Part shown: piece after piece, positions 1-8,213 of the stretch | Layout of the letters: each line of letters starts with the position of its first letter | Position numbering within the stretch: position 1 is the stretch's first letter | Origin: Pseudomonas sp. CC6-YY-74 | GTDB taxonomy: Bacteria > Pseudomonadota > Gammaproteobacteria > Pseudomonadales > Pseudomonadaceae | Reading direction: 5' to 3' | Length of the DNA stretch: 64,000 bases | Assembly (NCBI RefSeq): GCF_002025205.1 | Contig: NZ_CP019947.1 | Coordinates: 3,138,001-3,202,000 of the forward strand | The notes under the pieces: model-generated | Told to the model about the DNA's origin: nothing | Database searches by the model: none | What the model saw: only the letters and a program-made list of their open reading frames with translations | Program-made: the position numbers and the translations under genes

Positions 1-1077
1 CCTGGCCCATCGCTCCTCGTTTGGCATCCATGCCAAACGCCCCTCTCCACAGCACCTCCACTCGGCCTCCTGACGGGATCGGGGATCGCGTCGTCTGGGC
101 GATTTGTGGACGGCCACGCCAAAAGCACTTGATCGTACCCACGCTCCGCGTGGGCACGCAGCACCGGACGCTCCGCGTCCTTGCTCGGCGAGAGGCAAAG
201 CAAACCGTGACGCGGAGCGTCACAGGCGGTGTGCCCACGCTGGAGCGTGGGCACAATCAATCTCTACGCGGCGGGTTACACCCGCCCTACGAACTGAGCG
301 TGGGCACAATCGGAAGCAAGCACCGCCCACGCTTCGCGTGGGCGGTGTTTTTGATCTGTTTAGTAATTGGATGAGATCTATCTGGCGACGCCAAAAGCCC
401 CTTCAGGAGGCCGAACGGAGTCGTTGCGCAAGGGAGTGAGCCGCATGGATGCGGCGACGACTGCATGGATGCAGGAGGTAGGGCGACGCAGGATGCCAAA
501 GCCGAGAGGCGTAAAGGGCCAGGGACGGCCCTTGTACGCCGGCCCCTGGAGCAATGATGGAGTGAGGGAACCCGCCGTAGGCGGGCCGGATGGCGGGGCA
601 AGCCCTCTTGGTTACTTCTGGGGCGACTGCCAGAAGTGACTCGCCCGACAGGGCGAAACGGTAACCAGAAGACAGCTTCTGGGTATCAACCTCAATGAAC
701 AGCCGATGGGTATCGCTGCGCTCAACCGAATCCTACGTGCCATGCAGCTCAGCACGCGAAATTCCAGCGGCGCAGGCCGATCGAGTAAGGCTTGCGAAAC
801 ACCACGGCCGTACTCCTCGGCCAAGCGCTGGAAACCCCGCAGCCACTGGCGGCGACGCCTGGCAGTGCTCCTGTCAATCACCACACTGACCGGCAGTTGA
901 CCTACCGTTTATCAGCAGAATTGATCAATAAGTGAACAACCCACGCATCGAGCGCTCTGAACCTCACGAGTGATCGAGTGTCCCCCCTCGCTTTTCCCTC
1001 AAAGACCCGGAAGCAAAATCCTCTTATGTGCATGAGTGCACGGGGGTGTTTTATGTCCAAAAATTGGAGGACAGATA
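1..1077. other. repeat-rich non-coding stretch upstream of rnfC
   Basis: I find no convincing gene here. The first third carries several copies of a short palindrome (CCCACGCTCCGCGTGGGCAC and variants, listed separately). From about 380 to 680 there is a GC-rich block with direct repeats around GCATGGATGC and hairpins, ending in a GGTTAC ... GTAACC inverted pair (about 610-670). Blocks of this style are common between genes in Pseudomonas. The open frames at 21-439, 287-601 and 612-884 have low-complexity, Arg/Pro-rich products that match no family I know. The last 150 bases presumably contain the rnfC promoter, but I could not identify clear -35/-10 boxes. Confidence 0.6.
127..330. repeat. 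cluster of short palindromes (CCCACGCTCCGCGTGGGC family)
   Basis: At least three copies of a perfect or near-perfect palindrome around CCCACGCT..AGCGTGGGC occur at about 137-157, 234-254 and 325-345. A shorter related unit (GGACGCTCCGCGTCC) lies at about 166-180. Each copy can fold into a stem of 8 or more base pairs. They look like REP-type intergenic elements; no transposase gene lies next to them. Confidence 0.7.
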
Positions 1078-2478
1078 ATGTCTAAGCATTCGCTTCAGAG
1101 CGTCGAACGCATGCAGCTCCCCATCCGAGCCCAACGCCAACCGCAACAGAAACCCTTCTGGCGGCGCCTGCTCGCCATTGCCGCGCCCACTCAGCACAGC
1201 TGGCGCGGCGGACTCAAGCTCAGAGGCTACAAGCAGTTATCCAATTCCACGCCGATTGCCCCGGTCGCGGTCGGCAAACTACAGTTGGCGATTCCGCTCC
1301 AGCGCGGTCGCAGATGCGCCCAGCCCTGCGTGCAGCCGGGCCAGCATGTGCGCAAGGGCGAGGTGATCGGCATCGGCGATGGCAACACCCCTTGGGTGCA
1401 TGCCAGCACCTCCGGCATCGTGGAACAGGTCGGTCTCGCCTTCGCCGCCGACTCAGCCGAGCCGGTTATGGCCGTTATGCTGAACGCCGATAGTCTGGAT
1501 GAGTGGATCGAACGCCCCGTGCTGGGGCTACCCCACACGTCCGAGGCGCTGGTCGAACGGGCGTTGCAGATGGGCATCGTTGGGCTGGGTGGCGCGGGTT
1601 TCCCGACCGCCCTCAAGCTGGCCGGCGCCCAGCAGCCCGACCTGCTGCTGATCAACGGCGCCGAATGTGAACCCTTCCTGACCTGCGATGACCGTCTCAT
1701 GCGCGAACGCGCCGAGGCGCTGATCGAGACTGCCGACTATCTCGCTACCCTGCTGGGAATAACCCAGACCCGCTTCGGTATCGAAACCAACAAACCTGAG
1801 GCGATGGCCTCGTTGCGTGCCGCCGCCCGCCAGGCGCGTACCCACGTCGAGATCTGTCCGTTACCGGCGCGTTACCCGGCAGGCGGCCAACCGCTGATGA
1901 TCAAGAGCCTGAGCGGTCGTAACCTGGCGCCGGGTGCCCGGCCGGCCGAGATCGGCGTGCTGGCGCTGAATGTCGCCACGCTTTACGCACTGGGCCGCGC
2001 GGTGTTCCACGCCGAGCCTTTGATATCACGGGTGTTGACGCTGACCGGGGGCTGTGAGCACCCCGGGAATGTCGAAGTGCCGCTTGGTTATCCGGTCAGC
2101 GCACTGCGCGAGATTGCCGGTGCCGATCCCGCGGGCCGTCTGACCCAGGTCGGCGGCCCGATGATGGGACTGCCACTACCGGACCCCAGCGCAGTCATCA
2201 GCAAGACCAGCAGCTGCCTGATATTTGCTGCCGAGCGCTACCTGCCGGCAGCCGAACCTGCGAGCAGTTGCATCCGCTGTACCCGCTGCGTAGATGTCTG
2301 CCCGATCTCGCTGAGACCCTTGGATCTCTACTCCGCGGCTGAGCGCACTGACCACGCGACATTGCAGACACTGCAGCTGGACGCCTGCATCGAGTGCGGC
2401 AGCTGCAGCAGCGTCTGCCCGAGCAATCTGCCGCTGCGCGAGCGCTTTCGCCAGAGCAAGGCGGAGCTGCGCAAATGA
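1078..2478 (+). CDS. rnfC: RnfC-type electron transport complex subunit, short form
   Basis: Peripheral iron-sulfur/flavin-binding subunit of the Rnf complex, which couples NADH:ferredoxin electron transfer to ion movement across the inner membrane. The 466-residue product has the RnfC N-terminal barrel-sandwich region (RGGLKLRGYKQLSNSTPI), a glycine-rich NADH/FMN region (GIVGLGGAGFPTALKL) and two C-terminal 4Fe-4S motifs: CIRCTRCVDVCP (Cys398, 401, 404, 408) and CIECGSCSSVCP (Cys437, 440, 443, 447). It lacks the long Ala-rich tail of the E. coli homologue RsxC. I chose the ATG at 1078 because GGAGG lies at 1066-1070; an in-frame ATG at 1036 has no such site. The stop overlaps the rnfD start (ATGA). 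No rnfB precedes it, which is unusual because rnf genes normally form an ABCDGE operon. Confidence 0.9.
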   Translation: MSKHSLQSVERMQLPIRAQRQPQQKPFWRRLLAIAAPTQHSWRGGLKLRGYKQLSNSTPIAPVAVGKLQLAIPLQRGRRCAQPCVQPGQHVRKGEVIGIGDGNTPWVHASTSGIVEQVGLAFAADSAEPVMAVMLNADSLDEWIERPVLGLPHTSEALVERALQMGIVGLGGAGFPTALKLAGAQQPDLLLINGAECEPFLTCDDRLMRERAEALIETADYLATLLGITQTRFGIETNKPEAMASLRAAARQARTHVEICPLPARYPAGGQPLMIKSLSGRNLAPGARPAEIGVLALNVATLYALGRAVFHAEPLISRVLTLTGGCEHPGNVEVPLGYPVSALREIAGADPAGRLTQVGGPMMGLPLPDPSAVISKTSSCLIFAAERYLPAAEPASSCIRCTRCVDVCPISLRPLDLYSAAERTDHATLQTLQLDACIECGSCSSVCPSNLPLRERFRQSKAELRK

Positions 2479-3443
2479 GCCTGATACTCCGCCCTACCCC
2501 GCACCGCCTCAGGACGCTGATGCTGCTGGTCAGCCTGTGCCTGCTGCCGGGCACCGCCCTGTATGCCTGGCAATTCGGCATCGTGGTCTGGCTGCAGGCC
2601 TTCTGGTGCGTGCTGCTGGCCTTGGGCTTCGAAGCCGCTGTGCTGCGCCTGCGCGGATCTGATGTGCGGGCGGGGCTGGGCAACCTGAGCTGGCTGGTAT
2701 TAGGCCTGATTCTGGCTCGGGCACTGCCGCTGCTGGTGCCGCTGTGGATGATCGCGCTGGCCAGCTTTGCCGCCGTCGTACTGTGTAAATACGGCAGTGG
2801 CGGCCTTGGCCGCAACCGCCTCAACCCCGCCATGGTTGGCCTGGGCATCATCGCCCTGGGTTTCTACCAACTGCTGTACCCCGCGCCATCGAACCTGGCC
2901 CCCTGGACCTTCACCCTGGACGCTAAAGAGGTTCTGCTGCAGCAGTTGCAACTGGCGCCACGCCTCAGCCTCGATGCATTCGCTGGCGCCACCCAACTGG
3001 CCCTGGGAGAGCTCAGCCCTACCACCCCCAATTTGTCGGGGGTCGGCTATATAGCCGGCGGCTTACTGCTGGGCATCTTGAAGGTGATCCGCATCGAGAT
3101 TCCGCTGGCGATGCTCGCCACCGCCGCAGTGCTGTGCCTGGCCGCCGGCCATAGCCCACAGGAAAGCCTGTACAGCCTCAGCCTCGGCGGTTTTCTGTTC
3201 ACCGCCTTTTTCATCGCCACCGATCCGGTCACCAGTCCCGATACGCCTGCCGGCCGCATCCTGTTCGGCGTGATCATTGGCGCGTTGACCGAGCTGATTC
3301 GCGAATTCGGGCTGTATGCCGATGGTCTCTGCTTCGCCGTGCTCGCCGCCAATCTGCTGGTGCCGCAGATCGATCAGCTGGTATTGAACATACAACGCGC
3401 CTGGAACAGCGAACGCCCTGGTCTGAGACTACAGGGGGCTTAA
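2475..3443 (+). CDS. rnfD: RnfD-type electron transport complex membrane subunit
   Basis: Integral inner-membrane subunit of the Rnf complex carrying a covalently bound FMN. The 322-residue product is highly hydrophobic, with about nine membrane segments. It shows family landmarks: GGLGRNRLNPAMVGLG, a DAFAGATQL segment whose Thr is the expected FMN attachment site (S/AGAT motif), and FFIATDPVTSPDTPAGR followed by YADGLCFAVLAANLLVPQID. Its start codon overlaps the rnfC stop, so the two are translationally coupled. No rnfG or rnfE follows; the next 700 bases are non-coding. Either the other subunits are encoded elsewhere or the pair serves another partner. Confidence 0.9.
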   Translation: MSLILRPTPHRLRTLMLLVSLCLLPGTALYAWQFGIVVWLQAFWCVLLALGFEAAVLRLRGSDVRAGLGNLSWLVLGLILARALPLLVPLWMIALASFAAVVLCKYGSGGLGRNRLNPAMVGLGIIALGFYQLLYPAPSNLAPWTFTLDAKEVLLQQLQLAPRLSLDAFAGATQLALGELSPTTPNLSGVGYIAGGLLLGILKVIRIEIPLAMLATAAVLCLAAGHSPQESLYSLSLGGFLFTAFFIATDPVTSPDTPAGRILFGVIIGALTELIREFGLYADGLCFAVLAANLLVPQIDQLVLNIQRAWNSERPGLRLQGA

Positions 3444-3597
3444 CAGGGGATAGCGGTAAACTCGTTGGCTAGCGCTCGCGCGGCATGAGCAGGCGGTTGA
3501 AAACTATCCGTTCGGCTAAGCGGCCTTGCAAGATCGCGAAGCGGAGTAACCGCCGCAGGCAGGGTGAGCGAAGCGCATCAACTGCGCCTGTACAGCT

Positions 3598-3854
3598 CGG
3601 ACACTGGGGCAATGCTGTTCACTTAAGCCTAGTGAGCAGCATTTTTCGTAGCCCGGATGAAATCCGGGGAAGTATCGGCCCCGTAGGAGCGGCCCATGGG
3701 CGCGACAGCAGTTTCGCGGGCGTGGCCCGCTCCTACGATGGGCATCAATCGTCAGCGGCCGTACAGACAACAGCCCCGCACCTGGCGCGGGGGCTGACTT
3801 ACGACAAGCACCCTGAGAAGGTCACTTAAGTGAACAGCGTTGCGGACACTGGGG
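3598..3854. mobile_element. 233-bp MITE-like element with IS4-type ends and 12-bp target duplication
   Basis: Two 18-base terminal inverted repeats, CAATGCTGTTCACTTAAG at 3610-3627 and the reverse complement of CAACGCTGTTCACTTAAG at 3825-3842 (17 of 18 matching), bound a 233-bp unit. Directly outside lie identical 12-base direct repeats CGGACACTGGGG at 3598-3609 and 3843-3854. The ends resemble the terminal repeat of IS4 as I recall it (TAATGCCGATCAGTTAAG), and IS4-family elements make target duplications of 11-13 bp. The interior has no transposase, only REP-like inverted sequences (3651-3671, 3683-3736). I infer a non-autonomous element moved by an IS4-family transposase encoded elsewhere. 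Confidence 0.75.
3683..3736. repeat. REP-type inverted repeat (GTAGGAGCGG...GCTCCTAC)
   Basis: GTAGGAGCGGCCCATGGGCG faces TGGCCCGCTCCTAC across a short loop. Related copies occur at 5709-5775 and 36862-36954. This copy sits inside the MITE-like element, so it was either carried by it or inserted later. Confidence 0.75.
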
Positions 3855-4091
3855 GGTCGGTTGATATCGCCGACGTGTCCGCCTAGCCTTCGCTCGCTAC
3901 CGGGTGCAACGGCCTGTCAGCCATATGGTCCAGCCAACGTTTGCGCGGCGCAAGCGTTCGCGAGGTAAGCCTGCGCCCCACCCGCCATTAGCGGCACAGA
4001 CGCGCCAGGGTAAGCAGTAGGCCTGGCGAGTTGACTCTCCTCGCTGGCCCTAAGGATGGGTTGAGCGCAGCGATGCCGATGGTTTACACAG

Positions 4092-4122
4092 AAAAAAGGC
4101 CAGTCTCTCGACTGGCCTTTTT
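4092..4122 (-). terminator. bidirectional intrinsic terminator
   Basis: The perfect stem AAGGCCAGTC / GACTGGCCTT with a short loop is flanked by A-runs on one side and T-runs on the other, so it can act in both directions. It lies about 20 bases beyond the mmsA stop on the minus strand and is the expected end of the mmsA transcript. Confidence 0.9.
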
Positions 4123-4142
4123 GTGTACCGCCCTACCCGCTG

Positions 4143-5639
4143 TTAGCCATTGCTGGGGAACGCGAACTGCGCGGCTTCATGCGAGGCGCGCTGCGGCCAG
4201 CGTTGGGTGATGGCCTTCTTGCGGGTGTAGAAACGCACACCGTCCGGGCCGTAGGCATGCAGATCGCCGAACAGCGAACGCTTCCAGCCGCCGAAGCTGT
4301 GGTAGGCCACCGGCACCGGCAAGGGCACGTTGACGCCGACCATGCCGACTTCGATCTCGTCGCAGAACAGCCGCGCCGACTCGCCGTCGCGGGTGAAGAT
4401 GCAGGTGCCGTTGCCGTATTCGTGGTCGTTGATCAGCTGCATGGCCTCTTCCAGGCTGCCCACGCGGACGATGCACAACACCGGACCGAAGATCTCGTCG
4501 GTGTAGATGCTCATCTCCGAGGTGACCTTGTCGAACAGGGTGCCGCCGAGGAAGTAGCCGTTCTCGTTGCCGCTGACACTCAGGCCACGGCCGTCGACCA
4601 CCAGCTCGGCACCGGCGGCGACGCCAGCGTCGATGTAGCCTGTGACCTTGTCGCGGGCGGCGCTGGTGACCAGCGGGCCCATATCGAGGCCGCAGGAGGT
4701 GCCGGCGCCGATCTTCAGTTCGTGAATCTGCGGAGTAATCTTCTGCACCAGGGCATCAGCGATCTGGTCACCCACGCACACGGCGACCGAGATGGCCATG
4801 CAGCGCTCGCCGCAGGAACCGTAGGCCGCGCCCATCAGGGCGCTGACGGCGTTGTCCAGATCCGCGTCGGGCATCAGCACCGCGTGGTTCTTCGCCCCGC
4901 CGAGGGCCTGCACGCGCTTGCCGCGCTTGGTGCCTTCGCTGTAGATGTATTCGGCGATCGGGGTCGAGCCGACGAAGCTCAGGGCCTTGACTTCCGGGGC
5001 TTCGATCAGCGCGTCGACCGCTTCCTTGTCGCCGTGCACCACGTTCATCACGCCATTCGGCAAGCCGGCTTCGATCAGCAGGGCGGCGATGTACAGGGTC
5101 GAGCTGGGGTCACGCTCGGACGGCTTGAGGATGAAGCAGTTGCCGCAGACGATGGCCAGCGGGTACATCCACAACGGCACCATGGCCGGGAAGTTGAACG
5201 GGGTAATCCCCGCCACCACGCCGATCGGCTGCATGTCGCTCCAGGCGTCGATATTCGGGCCGACGTTGCGGCTGTATTCACCCTTGAGGATTTCCGGGGC
5301 GGCGCAGGCGAACTCGACGTTTTCGATTCCGCGCTTGAGTTCGCCGGTGGCGTCCTCGATGGTCTTGCCGTGTTCTTCGCTGATCAGCTTGGCGATGGCG
5401 CCTTCGTGCTGTTCGAGCAGGTGCTTGAAGCGGAACATCACCTGGGCGCGCTTGGCCGGCGGGGTCTTGCGCCAGGCCGGGAAGGCGGCCTTGGCGGCGT
5501 CGATGGCCTGCTGGATGGTCGCGCGGTCGGCCAGGGCGACCTGGTGGATCACCTCGCCGGTGGACGGGTTGAATACATCAGCGTGGCGGCCGGTGCCGGC
5601 AACGCGCTCGCCGTTGATCAGGTGCGGGATATGGCTCAT
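4143..5639 (-). CDS. mmsA: CoA-acylating (methyl)malonate-semialdehyde dehydrogenase
   Basis: Oxidises malonate semialdehyde or methylmalonate semialdehyde with CoA and NAD+ to acetyl-CoA or propionyl-CoA plus CO2. The 498-residue protein covers the whole aldehyde dehydrogenase fold of this family. It has the GITPFNFPAMVPLWMYP segment near residues 144-160, LKPSERDPS near 171 and the catalytic cysteine at about 280 in GSCGERCMAIS. The usual active-site Glu of hydrolytic ALDHs is absent, as expected for the CoA-acylating group. ATG at 5639 has GGAG just upstream. It lies downstream of a beta-alanine:pyruvate transaminase on the same strand, so the physiological substrate is probably malonate semialdehyde (BauC-type role) rather than a valine intermediate. 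Confidence 0.92.
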   Translation of the reverse strand: MSHIPHLINGERVAGTGRHADVFNPSTGEVIHQVALADRATIQQAIDAAKAAFPAWRKTPPAKRAQVMFRFKHLLEQHEGAIAKLISEEHGKTIEDATGELKRGIENVEFACAAPEILKGEYSRNVGPNIDAWSDMQPIGVVAGITPFNFPAMVPLWMYPLAIVCGNCFILKPSERDPSSTLYIAALLIEAGLPNGVMNVVHGDKEAVDALIEAPEVKALSFVGSTPIAEYIYSEGTKRGKRVQALGGAKNHAVLMPDADLDNAVSALMGAAYGSCGERCMAISVAVCVGDQIADALVQKITPQIHELKIGAGTSCGLDMGPLVTSAARDKVTGYIDAGVAAGAELVVDGRGLSVSGNENGYFLGGTLFDKVTSEMSIYTDEIFGPVLCIVRVGSLEEAMQLINDHEYGNGTCIFTRDGESARLFCDEIEVGMVGVNVPLPVPVAYHSFGGWKRSLFGDLHAYGPDGVRFYTRKKAITQRWPQRASHEAAQFAFPSNG

Positions 5640-5708
5640 AAAAATCTCCGTGATCGAATTCTGTAGGGTGGATGAAGGTAGCGGCATCCAGCCAAATAGT
5701 TGTGTTGT

Positions 5709-5775
5709 TGTAGGAGCGGGCCGCGCCCGCGATTCGCGGTGTTCGCGGTGTTCGCGGGCATGGCCCGCTCCTACA
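5709..5775. repeat. REP-type inverted repeat (GTAGGAGCGG family)
   Basis: TGTAGGAGCGGGCC is mirrored by GGCCCGCTCCTACA, with a GC-rich loop containing a short duplicated GTTCGCGG. It lies in the 149-base gap between bauA and mmsA on the shared transcript, where such hairpins often modulate mRNA stability or partial termination. It belongs to the same family as 3683-3736 and 36862-36954. Confidence 0.8.
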
Positions 5776-5788
5776 GGTTGTCGTTGCT

Positions 5789-7135
5789 TCAGTCCAGCTT
5801 GTTCAGGGTCTCGCCAACCGCATTGAAGACGCGGTCGAGGTCTTCCATCTTGGCGTTGAAGGTTGGGCCGAATTGCAGGCTGTCGCCGCCGAAGCGCACG
5901 TAGAAACCAGCCTTCCACAGGGCCATGCCGGCCTCGAAGGGGCGGATTACCGGGTCGCCGTCACGCGGAGCGATCTGGATCGCGCCGGCCAGACCGCAGT
6001 TGCGAATGTCGAGGACGTGCTTGCTGCCTTTCAGGCCATGCAGGGCGCTCTCGAACTGCGGCGCCAGCTCGGCGGCTTGCTGCACCAGGCTCTCGCGCTT
6101 GAGCAGCTCCAGCGAAGCCAGGCCGGCGGCGCAGGCCACCGGGTGGGCGGAATAGGTGTAGCCGTGGGTGAACTCGACCATATGCTCGGGCGTAGCCTGC
6201 TGCATAAAGGTGTTGTAGATCTCGCTGGAGGCGATGACCGCGCCCAAGGGGATCGCACCGTTGGTGATCTGCTTGGCGGTGTTCATGATGTCCGGGGTGA
6301 CGCCGAAGTACTCGGCGCCGCTCCATTTGCCCATGCGCCCGAATGCGGTGATCACTTCATCGAAGATCAGCAGGATGTTGTGCTGCGTGCAGATCTCGCG
6401 CAGTCGCGGCAGGTAGCCCACCGGCGGCACTATGACCCCGGCCGAACCAGACATCGGCTCGACTATCACCGCGGCGATGTTCGAGGCGTCGTGCAACTCG
6501 ATCAGCTTGAGCAGTTCGTTGGCCAGCTCCACGCCGCCGGTCGCGGCCATGCCCATGGTGTACTCCAGACCCGCCTGCAGGGTGTGCGGCAGGTGGTCGA
6601 CGTCCATGAACTGGCCGTACATCTTGCGGTTGCCACCCATACCACCGAGGCTGGTGCCGGCGATATTGACGCCGTGGTAGCCACGGGCGCGGCCGATGAA
6701 CTTGGTCTTGGCCGGTTGGCCCTTGAGGCGCCAGTAGGCCTTGGCCATCTTCACCGAGGTATCGGCACACTCGGAGCCGGAGCTGGTGAAGAACACATGG
6801 TTCAAGCCATCCGGCACCAGCTCGACCAGTTGCTCGGCCAACTGGAAGGCCAATGGATGGCCGTATTGGAAGCCCGGCGAGTAGTCGAGGGTGCCGAGCT
6901 GCTTGGCCACCGCCTCCTGGATTTCCTTGCGCGAATGACCGGCGCCACAGGTCCACAGGCCGGACAGGCTGTCGTAGACCTTGCGCCCGCTCTCGTCGGT
7001 CAGCCAGCTGCCTTCGGCGGCGACGATAAAGCGCGGGTCGCGCTGAAAGTTGCGATTGGCGGTAAAGGGCATCCAGTGCGCATCCAGCTTGAGCTGGCTG
7101 GCCAATGGCGGGGTGGCGGTCTGCGGCATGTTCAT
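5789..7135 (-). CDS. bauA: beta-alanine (omega-amino acid):pyruvate transaminase
   Basis: PLP-dependent class III aminotransferase that converts beta-alanine and pyruvate to malonate semialdehyde and alanine. The 448-residue sequence closely follows the Pseudomonas omega-amino acid:pyruvate aminotransferase throughout (for example LKLDAHWMPFTANRNF and SLSGLWTCGAGH). FDEVITAFGR contains the PLP-ring Asp near 259, and the Schiff-base Lys is 288 in NTAKQITNGA. ATG 7135 is preceded by GAGG; a second in-frame ATG at 7129 is less likely because it loses conserved MNMPQ. Its product feeds the downstream malonate-semialdehyde dehydrogenase, and a LysR gene is divergent, matching the bau arrangement I recall from P. 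aeruginosa. Confidence 0.93.
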   Translation of the reverse strand: MNMPQTATPPLASQLKLDAHWMPFTANRNFQRDPRFIVAAEGSWLTDESGRKVYDSLSGLWTCGAGHSRKEIQEAVAKQLGTLDYSPGFQYGHPLAFQLAEQLVELVPDGLNHVFFTSSGSECADTSVKMAKAYWRLKGQPAKTKFIGRARGYHGVNIAGTSLGGMGGNRKMYGQFMDVDHLPHTLQAGLEYTMGMAATGGVELANELLKLIELHDASNIAAVIVEPMSGSAGVIVPPVGYLPRLREICTQHNILLIFDEVITAFGRMGKWSGAEYFGVTPDIMNTAKQITNGAIPLGAVIASSEIYNTFMQQATPEHMVEFTHGYTYSAHPVACAAGLASLELLKRESLVQQAAELAPQFESALHGLKGSKHVLDIRNCGLAGAIQIAPRDGDPVIRPFEAGMALWKAGFYVRFGGDSLQFGPTFNAKMEDLDRVFNAVGETLNKLD

Positions 7136-7170
7136 CGGGTGGCCTCGCGTATGGGCAACTTGATTAGTTT

Positions 7171-7197
7171 GTGGGAGGGGCCGAACGGCGCTCCCAC
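7171..7197. repeat. short REP-like hairpin (GTGGGAG...CTCCCAC)
   Basis: GTGGGAGGGGCCGAACGGCG followed by CTCCCAC forms a compact stem in the bauA-LysR intergenic region. Its arms are part of the RAYT-associated repeat family seen at 12564-12640 and elsewhere, minus the TCGCGGCT ends. Confidence 0.55.
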
Positions 7198-7269
7198 CCA
7201 GCAAAAGCGAATCTGTTGCCAGACAAGGTGCCACGGGAATACAGTCAGTAAAAGCACACTCTTCTTATC

Positions 7270-7290
7270 TTTAGTTAAGCGATGGCTAAA
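7270..7290. promoter_or_regulatory. candidate LysR-type operator (T-N11-A dyad)
   Basis: TTTAG and CTAAA form a perfect dyad separated by exactly 11 bases, the classic LysR recognition architecture. It ends two bases before the ATG of the LysR gene and lies in the divergent bauA/LysR promoter region. A protein bound here would cover the regulator's own ribosome-binding region, suggesting autorepression. Assignment is by pattern only. Confidence 0.55.
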
Positions 7291-7292
7291 CA

Positions 7293-8213
7293 ATGAGCAC
7301 ACGCCGCCCCGATCCCCTGGCCCAGGTCAGCGACTTCGATATTCGCCTGCTCAAGCTGTTTCGCAGCGTGGCGGAATGCGGCGGCTTTTCCGCCGCCGAG
7401 AGCGTCCTGGGGATTGGCCGCTCGGCAATCAGCCAGCAGATGAGCGACCTCGAACAGCGCCTCGGCTTGCGCCTGTGCCAGCGCGGTCGCGCGGGGTTCG
7501 CCCTGACCGAGGAAGGCCGCGAGGTGTACCAGTCGACCCAGCAACTGCTGGCCGCGCTGGAGAGCTTTCGCACCGAGGTCAACGGCCTGCATCAGCACCT
7601 GCGCGGCGAGCTGAATATCGGCCTGACCGACAACCTGGTGACGGTGCCGCATATGCGCATCACCAACGCCCTGGCGCGCCTCAAGGAACGCGGCCCGGAC
7701 GTGCGCATCCATATCCGCATGACCCCGCCGAGCGAGGTCGAGCAAGGCGTGCTCGACGGCCGCCTGCATATCGGCGTGGTGCCGCAGGCCGGCGCACTGT
7801 CCGGGCTGGACTACCAGGCGTTGTACGACGAGCGCTCGCTGCTCTACTGCGCGGTCGGCCATCCGCTGTTCTATGTCGACGACCAGCAGCTTGAGGATCA
7901 GCGCTTGAATGCCCAGGACGCCATCGCGCCGACCTTCCGCCTGCCGCCCGACGTGCAGAGCCACTACCAGGCACTCAACTGCACCGCCAGCGCCTCGGAC
8001 CGCGAGGGCATGGCCTTCCTGATTCTCACCGGCCGTTTCATCGGCTACCTGCCCGACCACTACGCCGCAGCCTGGGTCCAGCAGGGCCGCCTGCGCGCAC
8101 TGAAAGCGGACTCGCGCTTTTATGACGTCAACCTGGCCGCCGTCACCCGCAAGGGCCGCCGCCCGCACCTGGTGCTGGAGAGCTTTCTCGAGGCGCTGGA
8201 AGCGAGTGGCTGA
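7293..8213 (+). CDS. bauR: LysR-family regulator of the beta-alanine genes (BauR-like)
   Basis: A 306-residue LysR-type transcriptional regulator. The N-terminal winged helix-turn-helix covers roughly residues 15-75 (FDIRLLKLFRSVAECGGFSA, then SAISQQMSDLEQRLGLRLCQ). The rest is the periplasmic-binding-protein-like effector domain. It is divergent from the transaminase/dehydrogenase pair with about 157 bases between starts, the standard geometry for a LysR activator of an adjacent operon. A T-N11-A dyad abuts its start codon. Function as the beta-alanine sensor is inferred from position and from the same arrangement in P. aeruginosa; the family assignment itself is secure. Confidence 0.8.
   Translation: MSTRRPDPLAQVSDFDIRLLKLFRSVAECGGFSAAESVLGIGRSAISQQMSDLEQRLGLRLCQRGRAGFALTEEGREVYQSTQQLLAALESFRTEVNGLHQHLRGELNIGLTDNLVTVPHMRITNALARLKERGPDVRIHIRMTPPSEVEQGVLDGRLHIGVVPQAGALSGLDYQALYDERSLLYCAVGHPLFYVDDQQLEDQRLNAQDAIAPTFRLPPDVQSHYQALNCTASASDREGMAFLILTGRFIGYLPDHYAAAWVQQGRLRALKADSRFYDVNLAAVTRKGRRPHLVLESFLEALEASG

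Larger units (their letters stand above)
3444..4142. other. non-coding stretch between rnfD and mmsA
   Basis: About 700 bases without a credible gene. It holds a mobile-element-like unit with terminal inverted repeats (3610-3842, listed separately), a REP-like hairpin inside that unit, and the bidirectional terminator at 4092-4122. The remaining sequence, for example 3480-3597 and 3855-4080, shows no recognisable coding or RNA feature. Confidence 0.7.

Noticed and set aside
612..884. 90-codon minus-strand open frame near the left end
   Set aside because: Arg-rich, no recognisable family, no good ribosome-binding site; overlaps the repeat block.
921..928. Possible Anr/FNR box (TTGATCAA) upstream of rnfC
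   Set aside because: The required four-base spacer between TTGAT and ATCAA is missing.
4179..5666. 495-codon open frame opposite mmsA
   Set aside because: Composition typical of the antisense of a high-GC gene; mmsA on the other strand has complete family motifs.
5873..7894. 673-codon open frame on the plus strand
   Set aside because: Runs antisense through bauA and out of frame into the LysR gene; no conserved motif.
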